Assembly (NCBI GenBank): GCA_964364855.1
Contig: CAYINU010000024.1
Coordinates: 1 to 21,420, forward strand
Reading direction: 5' to 3'
Length of the DNA stretch: 21,420 bases
DNA from: CAYINU01 sp964364855
GTDB taxonomy: Bacteria > Margulisbacteria > Marinamargulisbacteria > CAYINU01
Each line of letters begins with the position of its first letter. Position 1 is the first letter of the stretch. Of the stretch, positions 13,885 through 21,420 are shown piece by piece. The position numbers were made by a program, and so were the translations under genes. Under the pieces are notes generated by a model. It ran no database searches. It saw only the letters and a program-made list of their open reading frames with translations, and was not told the origin of the DNA.

Positions 13885-14874
13885 ATGTCATCCGTCCAAA
13901 CTCTCGGCATCGGCAACGCCATCGTTGACATCATCTCGCAGGTAACGGATGCGGAGCTGGGGGAATTGGGTTTGCGCAAAGGTGGGATGACCTTGATTGA
14001 TGAAGGCATGGCCGAAAAGCTGTCTCGGCGCCCGCCGATTCGTCTCAAATCCGGAGGGTCAGTCGCCAACACCATGGCCATCATGGGACTGACGGGGTCG
14101 AAGGTGGCCTTTATCGGACGCATTGCCGATGACCCGTTTGGCCAAATTTTTTCCGAAGATCTGACCAAAGACGGGGTCACGTTTTGCCGGGTGAATGGCA
14201 TGCCCACGCCCATGACAGCCCGGTCTTTTGTCATGGTCACTCCCGATGCCCAGCGGACGATGGCGACGTTTTTGGGAGAAGCCGGCCAGCTATCTGCCCA
14301 TCGGCTGCCGCTGGAACCCATTTCCGAATCCCAATTCCTGTTTTTGGAAGGCTATTTGTGGGACCAAGGCACGACCACGGCTGCGCTATGTAAAGCCATC
14401 GCGGTGGCCAAGGCAGCCGGGACTAAAATTGCGTTTACGGTGTCGGATGGGTTTTGTGTGGAGCGACACCGAGCGGATTTTATGGCCTTGCTGGAAAAAG
14501 AAGCCGATGTCTTGTTTGCCAACGAGCAGGAATTGCTGCATCTTTTCGAATCTGAAACCTTTGATACGGCATTCATGAGGCTGCTGGAAAAAACGGCAAA
14601 ACGACCCGATTTGATCGTGGCCATTACCCGCAGTGAACAAGGGGCCGTGGTGGTGCGGGGCCACGATGTCGATGTTGTTCCCACCGTACCGGTAGTCAAT
14701 CTGGTGGATACCACAGGGGCAGGAGACGCGTTTGCAGCAGGTTTTTTGCAGGGACTTTGCCAAGGAGACGCGTTGTCAACCTGTGCAAAGCGAGGGCATT
14801 GGTATGCCGGCCAAATCGTCCAGGTCGTGGGTGCTCGGTCGGAAAATCTGAAACCGTTTACGACCCAGTCTTAG
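13885..14874 (+). CDS. PfkB-family carbohydrate/adenosine kinase
   Basis: A ribokinase-superfamily kinase of 329 residues, the normal length, phosphorylating a sugar or nucleoside with ATP. The N-terminus has LGIGNAIVDII and KSGGSVANTMA, with the first PfkB signature at VAFIGRIADDPFGQIF. The second signature, DTTGAGDAFAAGFLQGL, carries the catalytic Asp and the anion hole. The GNA(I/L)VD opening and the GGMTLIDE block are typical of proteins annotated as adenosine kinase in proteobacteria; the substrate is not proven by this. It starts 6 bp after the upstream stop with no Shine-Dalgarno sequence. A weak -10-like TAGCAT (13871-13876) lies 8 bp before the ATG, so a leaderless message is possible. 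Confidence 0.9.
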   Translation: MSSVQTLGIGNAIVDIISQVTDAELGELGLRKGGMTLIDEGMAEKLSRRPPIRLKSGGSVANTMAIMGLTGSKVAFIGRIADDPFGQIFSEDLTKDGVTFCRVNGMPTPMTARSFVMVTPDAQRTMATFLGEAGQLSAHRLPLEPISESQFLFLEGYLWDQGTTTAALCKAIAVAKAAGTKIAFTVSDGFCVERHRADFMALLEKEADVLFANEQELLHLFESETFDTAFMRLLEKTAKRPDLIVAITRSEQGAVVVRGHDVDVVPTVPVVNLVDTTGAGDAFAAGFLQGLCQGDALSTCAKRGHWYAGQIVQVVGARSENLKPFTTQS

Positions 14875-14920
14875 GTAGTGTCATCACGAGATATTGACCA
14901 GTAGCGACTAGCCCCCCCTT

Positions 14921-15091
14921 GTCATTCCCGCGTAGGTGTGAGGAGCGTACCCGCGACGGAACCGAAAGACCGCCGACCGAACAGGGAGGATGCAGGTCTT
15001 GAGGCTGCCCGGCTGGCCTGTAAAGCCATGAAGGGAATCCAGGACTTTTTTCAACATCTATTGCCTGGATCCCCGCCTACGCGTAATGGCA
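14921..15091. repeat. imperfect inverted repeat, GTCATTCCCGCG type
   Basis: GTCATTCCCGCGTAGG at 14921-14936 faces CCTACGCGTAATGGC at 15076-15090, an imperfect inverted match. Inside, GGAATCCAGG (15034-15043) pairs with CCTGGATCC (15064-15072). This resembles the dispersed 'GTCATTCCCGCG...GGGAATCC' palindromes known from many proteobacterial genomes. The flanking 14875-14920 holds nothing I can name. The right edge touches the transposase remnant. Confidence 0.55.
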
Positions 15092-15095
15092 CTAG

Positions 15096-15590
15096 CTTAT
15101 AATTAAGCAAAGCGGTTACAAAAAGTATGTGAAGATCAAGGGCGATCGCATTCAATTAGCCGTGGATTACGATCGGCTCAAAGAGGAAGAAAAGTATGAT
15201 GGTCTTTGGGCCGTGGTGACCAATTGGTTTGAGCCTTCCAGCCGGGAGATTGTGCGTCACTACAAGGGTCTTCGTCAGGTTGAGGATGGCTTCAAGGCCC
15301 TCAAATCTGACCTTGAATTGGGACCGATGTACCATTGGGTGAGTCCTCGCATCAAAGCCCACGTGTTTATTTGTTTTCTTGCCTTACTTTTGCAAACCGC
15401 TCTCAAAAAGAAGCTCCAAGCGGCTTTCCCTGACCAAAGTCCGACCGACCTCATCCGAGAGCTTTCTTCGATTGATGTCTCTTGTGTTCATCTTAAAGAC
15501 AAGTCCGTTTGGCTTCGGTCCGAAATCTCCGAGCAAAATCTCCTCACCCTTAACGCGCTTCACTGCCAAATCCCTAAAAAAATCTTGTAG
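15096..15590 (+). pseudogene. C-terminal remnant of an IS4/IS1634-type transposase
   Basis: An open frame following a stop at 15093-15095 reads KQSGYKKYVKIKGDRIQL and then YDGLWAVVTNWF, HYKGLRQVEDGFKALKSDL and GPMYHWVSPRIKAHVFICFLALLLQ. These blocks match the end of DDE transposases of the IS4/IS1634 group; the Y-x(2-3)-R-x(2-3)-E-x(6)-K signature with the catalytic Glu is present. Full-length members have more than 400 residues, so most of the protein, including both catalytic Asp residues, is missing. The break coincides with the palindromic repeat ending at 15091. GTG at 15129 would be the first possible start but is probably not used. Confidence 0.85.
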
Positions 15591-15750
15591 TGTGCACGTC
15601 AGGCCTTTTTGTGCCTGGAAGTGTCAAACTTCTGAAAAATTGGATGATCCCATAGTTTATGGGAAAGTAGTTAAAATCGGTTAGATTGTTTAAAACCCAC
15701 CCCCCCTGGGAATCAGGTAGGCATCACGACTATTTAAGCAGGAGGCAAAG

Positions 15751-15891
15751 ATGTTTAGTTTTATGAAAAAATCAAAACCCGCTCTCAAGGAGGCAGCCCC
15801 CGCGCCACGAGCTACGAAGGGCCGGCCCGTCGCGAAAAAGGACTTGGATAAGATTGCGGGGGGAGGATATGTCGAAAACGACAACTGGTAA
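15751..15891 (+). CDS. 46-residue precursor peptide with double-glycine leader
   Basis: A short gene with a very good ribosome binding site, AGGAGG 5 bp before ATG at 15751. The product starts MFSFMKKSKPALKEA, continues with a Lys/Ala/Pro/Arg-rich stretch, and ends KKDLDKIAGGGYVENDNW. The D-L-(D/x)-x-I-x-G-G pattern is that of leaders cut by C39-type peptidase transporters after the double glycine, as in bacteriocins and other secreted peptides. If cut after the first GG, the released part is only GYVENDNW. A strong terminator 20 bp downstream closes a single-gene unit. No transporter, maturation enzyme or immunity gene is recognised nearby. Secretion and any bacteriocin or signalling role are inferences. 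Confidence 0.72.
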   Translation: MFSFMKKSKPALKEAAPAPRATKGRPVAKKDLDKIAGGGYVENDNW

Positions 15892-15911
15892 GTCGGACCA
15901 TCTAAGATAGG

Positions 15912-15945
15912 AAAAAAGCCCAGGAAATAACCTGGGCTTTTTATT
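15912..15945. terminator. bidirectional Rho-independent terminator
   Basis: AAAAGCCCAGG (15914-15924), loop AAATAA, then CCTGGGCTTTT (15931-15941), is an 11-bp perfect stem with A-tract on one side and T-tract on the other. It can stop transcripts from the plus-strand peptide gene (stop 15891) and from the minus-strand gene whose stop is at 15949. Confidence 0.9.
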
Positions 15946-15948
15946 ATC

Positions 15949-18612
15949 TCAGTAAGTATCATCTCCGGAAAGAAGGGACTGCTGAAGAGGTGTTCGAACA
16001 ACCGGAGCTGCGCTCGGCGCAGCTGCGGGCCAATGATGTTTGATCGCAGAGCGAATAATTCCAAAAAAACCTGTCACCATGGGTACCCCAACATTGATGA
16101 TTGTATAGGCTAGGCCTGGCCCATAGTCCTTCCATTGCATCTGAATCGCACTACCGAACCAATGAATATTTCGGAGCGTCATCCACCCTCGACGCCAGAC
16201 TGACACTTGACCCATTTGACGTGAATTTTCCAAGCCCATTCGCGCCAATAACCAGGCTGCATGGTTGGTCATATGTTTGTAAAAGCCCCGGACAACATCC
16301 AATTTAGCGCCTATTTTCTCGGCCGTTGTTTGGACGGTTTGCAGACGGTGTTGTTGAAGGGCTTTTGTTCTGTAATGCGCTTCTCTCTCCAATACCTGCC
16401 TGCAAATCGACGCCGTTACCAACATCGAAACGGGGTATGCCGCAGTATTATCTAAAAATCCGAATTGCGTCTCCAATCCACGAAACTCCTGCACTTCCAA
16501 TTCAGTCAGGGTCCTATTAGCAGATTTTAATTCTAAAAAACGCTCCAATAATCTTGAGTAGTCTTCTAAAACAGACGGAATTCGCCGAAAACTCTCTGCA
16601 CATTCACCCATGACGGCTTTATTATGCGGCTCTCGCTCAAGTACCTCGCGTAATGCATAAATAATGCGTAACCGGTCTCCGGGATCCAAGCGGTGGTCTT
16701 TGGTCATCACAGATGCAAGTGAAGGCGTATACAGTTCTTCAGTCAGCATCTGATAGAGAGCACGAGAAAGCGTGGTAAATTTCAAACCGCCCGGCAATTG
16801 TGCAATTCTGTGCGTCAGGCCTGCAAAACGGCCAAATGATTTTTCATCCACGTCCCATGCCTGAACAAGAGAGCGGAGTCGATGGAAACGTTCGGGAAGG
16901 GGCCTCTCATCGGAAAATATGGATTTAATATTCCTAACATGCTTTCTGCTGCCGTAAGGCGCATACCTATCCAAAAGACCTAAAAAGCCTAAGTCATTTG
17001 CTATATACCTAAGGTCTTGGTCAGAAAATGCATCATCTTTTTCTGTCTCTAAAAAAGCCCTGACTGATCTGACAATTTGAAGCTCGGATCTATTGACCAG
17101 CCCCACGTAAGTCCACCAGTGCGGGGAATATTGTTGAGTGGATCTTTTAATGTTTTCGACATCCGGCGCTTTGCCTGCGCTGTGACCCCGCAAAATCCCC
17201 GCAACAATGCCAACTATCGCCCCGATAGGATAGGTTAAACTAACACTAATATTAATAAAAAGCCGCCGCTGCCATTGTTGCGATAAGCCAGGGCCATGAA
17301 TATGAAATGTTGAGAAAATGGTGTAAAGCAAATTCTGAAGCTGCCAGGCTGCAGAATAGACTAGCATCCCCATAAAAGTCGAAGAATGAGCGTATGCCTT
17401 TCTGGCCGAATGTCGGGCTGGCCTTTCCGGTACCGTATTCTGATGTCGGGCGTCCCAACGATTTCGAATCGCAAACACCATTCGCGCAGGAATACCGGCC
17501 AACGCCATAACAAAATCCCCCACCCTCGCCCAAGACATAGGCATCTTGGCCGGAACCAGTCTCTCCACGTCGGCCCGTGTCAGGTCAAAGGGACGGAGGT
17601 CCTCATCAATACCAAGTGCCTGCATCAGGTCTGCGGGACGGTGCGTATACATCATGTGGAACAATGCAAATGCCTCGGGATGCTCTTTTTTTAACCTTGC
17701 CAATTCCGAGACATGGGTCTGGATGGGAGAAAGATCAAAACCGGCCTGCAAGACGTCGGAGGACTCCAAGACCGTGAGCTGACGCGACAGCCACTCGAAA
17801 TCGCGCGCTAAAACCGCTTTTGAAAAGGCGTCGACTAACTGGCGTGTTTTTTTAGGTGCCGTTTTGTGGGCTTCTGCAAGCGTCTTTACCCCATTGTCCA
17901 GCTGGGCGTACACACTCATCAGTTGAGGGAACAGTATTTCTTTCAGCTCCCCCCAACCCTTGGCCAGCGTGAGATTTTGGATGGGCGCTGTTGGATCCGC
18001 AGCAGAACCAAAAGCACCCTTATCGGCCATATGGTGATCGGCAGATATTTTGGCCGCTTCAGACCTGGGCTCACCGCGATACCACTGCGCCAACCGGTTC
18101 CACTGCCGCCTCACAAAGCCCGGTCGCGGTTCAGGCAGGCGCTCCGGCAAGACCGAAGCAGAATCACCTGATGTGCGTTCAGGAGGGGTTTCGGGCAGGA
18201 GCAACCGAAGCAAATCGGTAGATGTCTCCGAACTGGATCCTCTGGTGGCGCTCCCCGCATCTACAGCGATCGGGGGCGCATCTGAGCCTGATGAAGCGCC
18301 CGGTGGAGAATTGGAACCTCGGGACTCGATATCAAGATGGCGTGGCCGTGGTGATCTGGTCATCCATCCCCAAGCGCGTCTCCAAACGCTCGGTATATCA
18401 GACGGTTGCTCAAAAGAAGGCGGGGGTGGACTTCCGCCGCCACCGGCCGGCTCAGCAGTGATACCTACATCGGCACCGGTACATACAGGAGTAGCACCTT
18501 CCAGAGGAGGATTAGACAGGCTCCCCCAGAATCTAAGCTCCGGGGGAGTATGCGCTTCATCAGAAGTAACCGGAGGAGTATAAGCTTCATCAGAAGCAAG
18601 CCGTTTGTGCAT
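15949..18612 (-). CDS. 887-residue membrane protein of unknown family
   Basis: I do not recognise the family. Residues 1-165 are disordered, rich in Pro, Ser, Gly and Glu, and open with a tandem repeat (SDEAYTPP, then SDEAHTPP). Residues about 210-360 are helical. Hydrophobic segments follow at about 412-435, 450-474 (ISVSLTYPIGAIVGIVAGIL) and 833-855 (LAYTIINVGVPMVTGFFGII). Between the second and third lies a long charged helical region of about 350 residues. The two membrane regions resemble each other (HGPGLSQQW... and YGPGLAYTI...), suggesting an internal duplication. There is no signal peptide. The start codon at 18612 has no clear ribosome binding site. A long disordered head plus late hairpin-like membrane segments recalls host-directed effectors of intracellular bacteria, but this is speculation. 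Confidence 0.8.
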   Translation of the reverse strand: MHKRLASDEAYTPPVTSDEAHTPPELRFWGSLSNPPLEGATPVCTGADVGITAEPAGGGGSPPPPSFEQPSDIPSVWRRAWGWMTRSPRPRHLDIESRGSNSPPGASSGSDAPPIAVDAGSATRGSSSETSTDLLRLLLPETPPERTSGDSASVLPERLPEPRPGFVRRQWNRLAQWYRGEPRSEAAKISADHHMADKGAFGSAADPTAPIQNLTLAKGWGELKEILFPQLMSVYAQLDNGVKTLAEAHKTAPKKTRQLVDAFSKAVLARDFEWLSRQLTVLESSDVLQAGFDLSPIQTHVSELARLKKEHPEAFALFHMMYTHRPADLMQALGIDEDLRPFDLTRADVERLVPAKMPMSWARVGDFVMALAGIPARMVFAIRNRWDARHQNTVPERPARHSARKAYAHSSTFMGMLVYSAAWQLQNLLYTIFSTFHIHGPGLSQQWQRRLFINISVSLTYPIGAIVGIVAGILRGHSAGKAPDVENIKRSTQQYSPHWWTYVGLVNRSELQIVRSVRAFLETEKDDAFSDQDLRYIANDLGFLGLLDRYAPYGSRKHVRNIKSIFSDERPLPERFHRLRSLVQAWDVDEKSFGRFAGLTHRIAQLPGGLKFTTLSRALYQMLTEELYTPSLASVMTKDHRLDPGDRLRIIYALREVLEREPHNKAVMGECAESFRRIPSVLEDYSRLLERFLELKSANRTLTELEVQEFRGLETQFGFLDNTAAYPVSMLVTASICRQVLEREAHYRTKALQQHRLQTVQTTAEKIGAKLDVVRGFYKHMTNHAAWLLARMGLENSRQMGQVSVWRRGWMTLRNIHWFGSAIQMQWKDYGPGLAYTIINVGVPMVTGFFGIIRSAIKHHWPAAAPSAAPVVRTPLQQSLLSGDDTY

Positions 18613-18641
18613 GTCAGTTATTTTCGAGCATAAGAGAGGGT

Positions 18642-18893
18642 TTATTTCAATTTGATGACAGCCCCTGTGTGAAGACCGGGAACATAGTACCCCTCAGATG
18701 AGATGTGGCACAGATACACACGATCTTGGATTGCCTCAAAGTGCCTCAAAGAATGGGTGCCTCCGACGGTGTAAAGGGGTAGGTAGCTATCATTTACCGA
18801 AACTGCCCTCTTCCGGTGACGATAAGGATTGACATTTTTTGTCACTTGAAAGGTAAGGGATCGGGAACAGTACCGTTGCGGTGGCTGGCACAT
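18642..18893 (-). CDS. possible small hypothetical protein
   Basis: An 83-codon frame upstream of, and on the same strand as, the 887-residue membrane protein gene, ending 30 bp before it. The second half (VNDSYLPLYTVGGTHSLRHF and DRVYLCHISSEGYYVPG) has normal protein-like composition, while the first half (MCQPPQRYCSRSL) does not. No ribosome binding site is visible before ATG at 18893, and the frame is open upstream. It may be a short real gene or the end of a decayed one. No family is recognised. The remaining intergenic DNA to 19030 contains only the promoter of the next plus-strand gene. Confidence 0.3.
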   Translation of the reverse strand: MCQPPQRYCSRSLTFQVTKNVNPYRHRKRAVSVNDSYLPLYTVGGTHSLRHFEAIQDRVYLCHISSEGYYVPGLHTGAVIKLK

Positions 18894-18962
18894 GACCGAC
18901 TTGGTGTCATGATGCGTGGGATGTTAGACCTGGCAAATCCCAAGAAATAGGGCACTACTCTC

Positions 18963-18992
18963 TTGCACCCCCGGTGTCAGGTGAGCGATAAT
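18963..18992 (+). promoter_or_regulatory. possible promoter of the terpene synthase-like gene
   Basis: GATAAT (18987-18992, 5 of 6 to the -10 consensus) with TTGCAC (18963-18968, weak -35) 18 bp upstream. A small palindrome TAAGG-A-CCTTA (18992-19002) follows directly and could be an operator. Confidence 0.35.
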
Positions 18993-19030
18993 AAGGACCT
19001 TACTAAAATTAGGGTATTGAAGGATAGGCC

Positions 19031-20674
19031 ATGCAGAGTTCGGTTGCTTCGTTGCCACGAGATCAAGTCGCCCGTCGGACAGGGGTCCTGATGCGGCATT
19101 TTCTCCTTCAGACACCACGCCAACACACTGATGATCTGCTAAGGGAGGGGGTTGAAGCCGCGCCCTGTAGCGCCCAGACCACAGAAACCGCCCAGACTTT
19201 GGCTGCCTGGCAGGCGCTGGTACAAACTGGCCGGTTATCGGAAATCCAGTTGCAGCGTATGCAAGTCCTACTACAGCAGCTCTCCCCCAACGCTACCTCT
19301 GCCGTCGGGCTGGAGGTGGAGGTTGTGGGGGGGGGGAGGGTAAATGTCTCCTCAACAGCAAGCCGAATCGATCCTCGAATTCTAGCCGGACAGTCTCGTT
19401 CTCTTGAGCTTAGAAAATTCTCAGTCACTGAATTGACGTTGGCTGCTCTTGAACAATTTAGAGATGCAAGGTTGCCAATCGAAATAATTTGTGACGGCCA
19501 CTTAGTGCAAACCTCCCTCAATTGCAGGTATCCGATTACTCTTAATCCCCACTTTGCAAGGAACGAGCAATTAGGATTTCAATGGCTTGAAAAAATTGGG
19601 TATATTCCTGACTCTAAAGCTGTTGATCAGATGGCCCGGACTGATGCTCAGTCTGGTCGTGCGTTATTAGAAAAAAGTCGTCGCCTTCTTTCTACCAATA
19701 TTACCTTACTAGCGGCTTTAACGATTCCAGGTGCCGATGAAGGGGGGCTCAGGCTCGCAACGATGGTAAATGCCTGGCTCTTTGCCGCAGATAACGAATT
19801 TGATAGCCAGGACTCAGCTTTTTCCAGGGATCCTGAGCTAATGGAGTCGGTATTTGATGCATTTGAGAGAGCGTTTGACGGACAAAAAGTTTCGGTTCCT
19901 GATCGTGTTCCTTTAAATTTGACAAGACGAGTGGCAGCGCTCCTCAACGGAATTGAGGAAATTGGAAGCTCTTTTCGAATATATCGACCGGATCATGTTA
20001 ATGGAATAAAGGAGGGTTTGCGACAATATCGTAGAGGAAACGAGTCGGAATCTCGTTCGAGATCGGAAATAGACCCAACTCTTTCAAAACGTGAAAATCT
20101 GAAGTCTCAACCCGATATGCAACAGGGTCTTTCGATCCGTTCGTTAATGAAAAAAAGGGATAACGCAGGTGCGGTTGAGCTTGTTTTTGAGGTTGCCTTT
20201 GCGATCAACGCGTATGGCCCCATTTGCGATAACCCAACTATCAAAGACTTGTTACAAAGCTACAGGGAGCTTTGCGTTTTTTATATTTGTGGCTCAAACG
20301 ATATTGTCTCCAGAGAGAAAGAAAAACGCGCGGGCTTGCAGGAAAACCTGATGCTTCATTATGAAAATTTAACTAATCTCGGGCCACAAGAGGCTGCTTC
20401 TTTTGTAGCAAAAGAGCTTGATTCTGTTGTTTACGAAATGGACCAGATTGAAAAAACAATTGACGCATTTATTCGGCAGCATAGATCCACCTTCCCCGAA
20501 TGGGAAATCTCAGAAATAAAAGGGCGAGTTTCGGGAATGAAGGCGTGGGTAGCAGGCCATAATATGTGGGAGGCAATTTCTTTCGATGGTCGTCACGAAA
20601 AATCACCCTGTATCGATCCCCATATGTGTAGAGCAATAAGGGAAAGACGATGTGAATTGGCGCAACCTGTATAA
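19031..20674 (+). CDS. class I terpene synthase-like protein with N-terminal extension
   Basis: 547 residues; ATG at 19031 follows GAAGGA at good spacing. From about residue 170 it follows bacterial terpene cyclases: LNPHFARNEQLGFQWLEKIG (family: NPH...A..W...G), MVNAWLFAADNEFDSQ with metal motif DNEFD at 254-258 (D-(D/N)-x-x-D), Arg376 in MKKRDNAG about 46 residues before the NSE motif as expected for the pyrophosphate sensor, and NDIVSREKE at 423-431 (N-D-x-x-S-x-x-x-E). After it comes ENLMLHYENL and W505-x(7)-W513 with Arg521-His522 where many family members have RY. These enzymes cyclise prenyl diphosphates in the cytoplasm. The first 170 residues have no recognised domain. The stop overlaps the histidine kinase start by 23 bp. 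The product cannot be predicted. Confidence 0.78.
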   Translation: MQSSVASLPRDQVARRTGVLMRHFLLQTPRQHTDDLLREGVEAAPCSAQTTETAQTLAAWQALVQTGRLSEIQLQRMQVLLQQLSPNATSAVGLEVEVVGGGRVNVSSTASRIDPRILAGQSRSLELRKFSVTELTLAALEQFRDARLPIEIICDGHLVQTSLNCRYPITLNPHFARNEQLGFQWLEKIGYIPDSKAVDQMARTDAQSGRALLEKSRRLLSTNITLLAALTIPGADEGGLRLATMVNAWLFAADNEFDSQDSAFSRDPELMESVFDAFERAFDGQKVSVPDRVPLNLTRRVAALLNGIEEIGSSFRIYRPDHVNGIKEGLRQYRRGNESESRSRSEIDPTLSKRENLKSQPDMQQGLSIRSLMKKRDNAGAVELVFEVAFAINAYGPICDNPTIKDLLQSYRELCVFYICGSNDIVSREKEKRAGLQENLMLHYENLTNLGPQEAASFVAKELDSVVYEMDQIEKTIDAFIRQHRSTFPEWEISEIKGRVSGMKAWVAGHNMWEAISFDGRHEKSPCIDPHMCRAIRERRCELAQPV

Positions 20675-21420
20675 CAAGGTCGTCTATCTAGGCCTCACCC
20701 GGGCTGACCCTGAGGCTGTTGATACCAATCAAACTCTCCGCCGCATCGTTTTATCGAATCAAATTGATTTTGTTTTGATTCTTATTTCGTTTCAATATAT
20801 TTTTCTCTTCCCGTTAATGGGGTACCGAAGGCTGGGGTTAATTGCTGGGCTTGTGGTTTTGGGGTTTGTAATTTCTCTGGTTCTTAATGCTTTTCGTTTT
20901 TTCCTCCTGTCTAAAATTCTAATGATCGTAACGTTAGTTTCACTCTGCTATTTTTTTCCTGTTCTTTGGGAAGAAATGCAGGTGTCCAAAACGTTTACTT
21001 TTCAGCCATCGCATTGCCATTGGTTCTCTTTTCTCCCAAACAACGTGCCCTAATGATTTCTGGTGTCGCCTTGCCCATTCTTTTTTTTGCGGGGCTAGAG
21101 ACTTTTAACTACACCTTCTTTCCGTTAGTTATGAACAACCCTAGCCTTCAAAGAATTGTGTTTATTTCTGCAACCTCTGCTACTTTTTTGATCGGCATTT
21201 TTTCAGTTAGTTTTTTTTACTCATCCAGTGAGCAATCGGAATCAAAACTATCTCAAGCTAATAAAAGTCTAAAAGAAGAAAGAGATCGTATCCAAACCGC
21301 CTACCACAACCTCGCCGAATCCCAACAAAAAAACATCGAACTCGTCCGCCACGAAGCCACCGCGGCGTTGGTGTATGGGATCACGCACGAGATCAAAAAC
21401 CCGCTCAATATGTTGAGTTT
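20652..21420 (+). pseudogene. multi-pass sensor histidine kinase gene, frame-disrupted at a T7 tract, 3' end outside window
   Basis: It starts at GTG 20652, after AAGGGAAAG, inside the end of the terpene synthase-like gene. The first frame gives a soluble start and several membrane helices (DFVLILISFQYIFLFPL, LGLIAGLVVLGFVISLVL), then stops at 21053. From about 20957 the other frame continues the same kind of protein: NAGVQNVYFSAIALPLVLF, a further helix pair, a coiled coil (SKLSQANKSLKEERDRI) and the phospho-acceptor H-box YGITHEIKNPLNML at the window edge. One extra T in the tract 20951-20957 would join both parts. It is either a real frameshift mutation, a sequencing error, or slippage on the T run. 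As a sensor kinase it would pass a membrane signal to an unknown partner. Confidence 0.75.

Noticed and set aside
13824..14321. Minus-strand ORF of 165 codons opposite the PfkB kinase gene
   Set aside because: Antisense shadow of a clear kinase; low-complexity translation and no ribosome binding site.
15631..15690. Promoter for the double-glycine peptide gene (TAAAAT at 15672-15677; hairpin CCCATA/TATGGG at 15650-15664)
   Set aside because: The -10-like box has no matching -35 box at 17 bp, and the hairpin may belong to the transposase remnant; not strong enough to list as a feature.
18050..18583. Plus-strand ORF of 177 codons opposite the head of the 887-residue protein
   Set aside because: Gly/Pro/Arg-rich mirror of the Pro/Ser-rich coding strand, with no start signal.

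Overview
This looks like chromosomal DNA from a Gram-negative, probably proteobacterial, organism of roughly even base composition. The adenosine-kinase-like PfkB protein (13885-14874) most resembles alphaproteobacterial ones as I remember them, but I cannot place the organism further. Conserved housekeeping genes alternate with accessory DNA: toxin-antitoxin (TA) modules, broken genes, small palindromic elements and unusual long proteins.

Region 1-2740 is a patchwork. It holds a BrnT-type toxin cut by the window edge with an operator-like palindrome, a 5'-truncated XRE regulator abutting an orphan ORF, a 144-bp element with perfect 15-bp inverted ends, a retropepsin-like protease overlapping a small DUF5678-like gene, and an RluA-type pseudouridine synthase whose 3' end runs into a palindromic TA-flanked element. 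Region 2768-3726 is a class II Fic gene behind three evenly spaced operator-like sites.

Region 3935-7822 is the core: typA/bipA, then a tightly packed tlyA-like and rlmD-like pair of rRNA methyltransferase genes. Behind them, 7823-9362 holds two TA-like pairs and a scarred second copy of the rlmD 3' end. A second copy of the palindromic element sits between the antitoxin and toxin genes of the first pair.

Region 9377-11285 (minus strand) is a two-gene operon: a membrane-anchored Met/His/Cys-rich peptide followed by a pyruvate/indolepyruvate-type decarboxylase. Region 11530-14874 carries a divergent pyruvate/oxaloacetate carboxyltransferase-like protein that lacks the usual metal-binding Asp, then the sugar kinase. 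Region 14921-15590 is a repeat plus an IS4/IS1634-type transposase remnant.

The last part (15751-21420) is the most novel. It contains a 46-codon gene for a peptide with a double-glycine leader and a tiny core, closed by a strong terminator. Next comes an 887-residue membrane protein of unknown family on the opposite strand. After that is a long protein that I read as a class I terpene synthase with both metal-binding motifs and a large N-terminal extension. Its stop overlaps the start of a multi-pass sensor histidine kinase gene, which is broken or frameshifted at a T7 tract and runs off the window.
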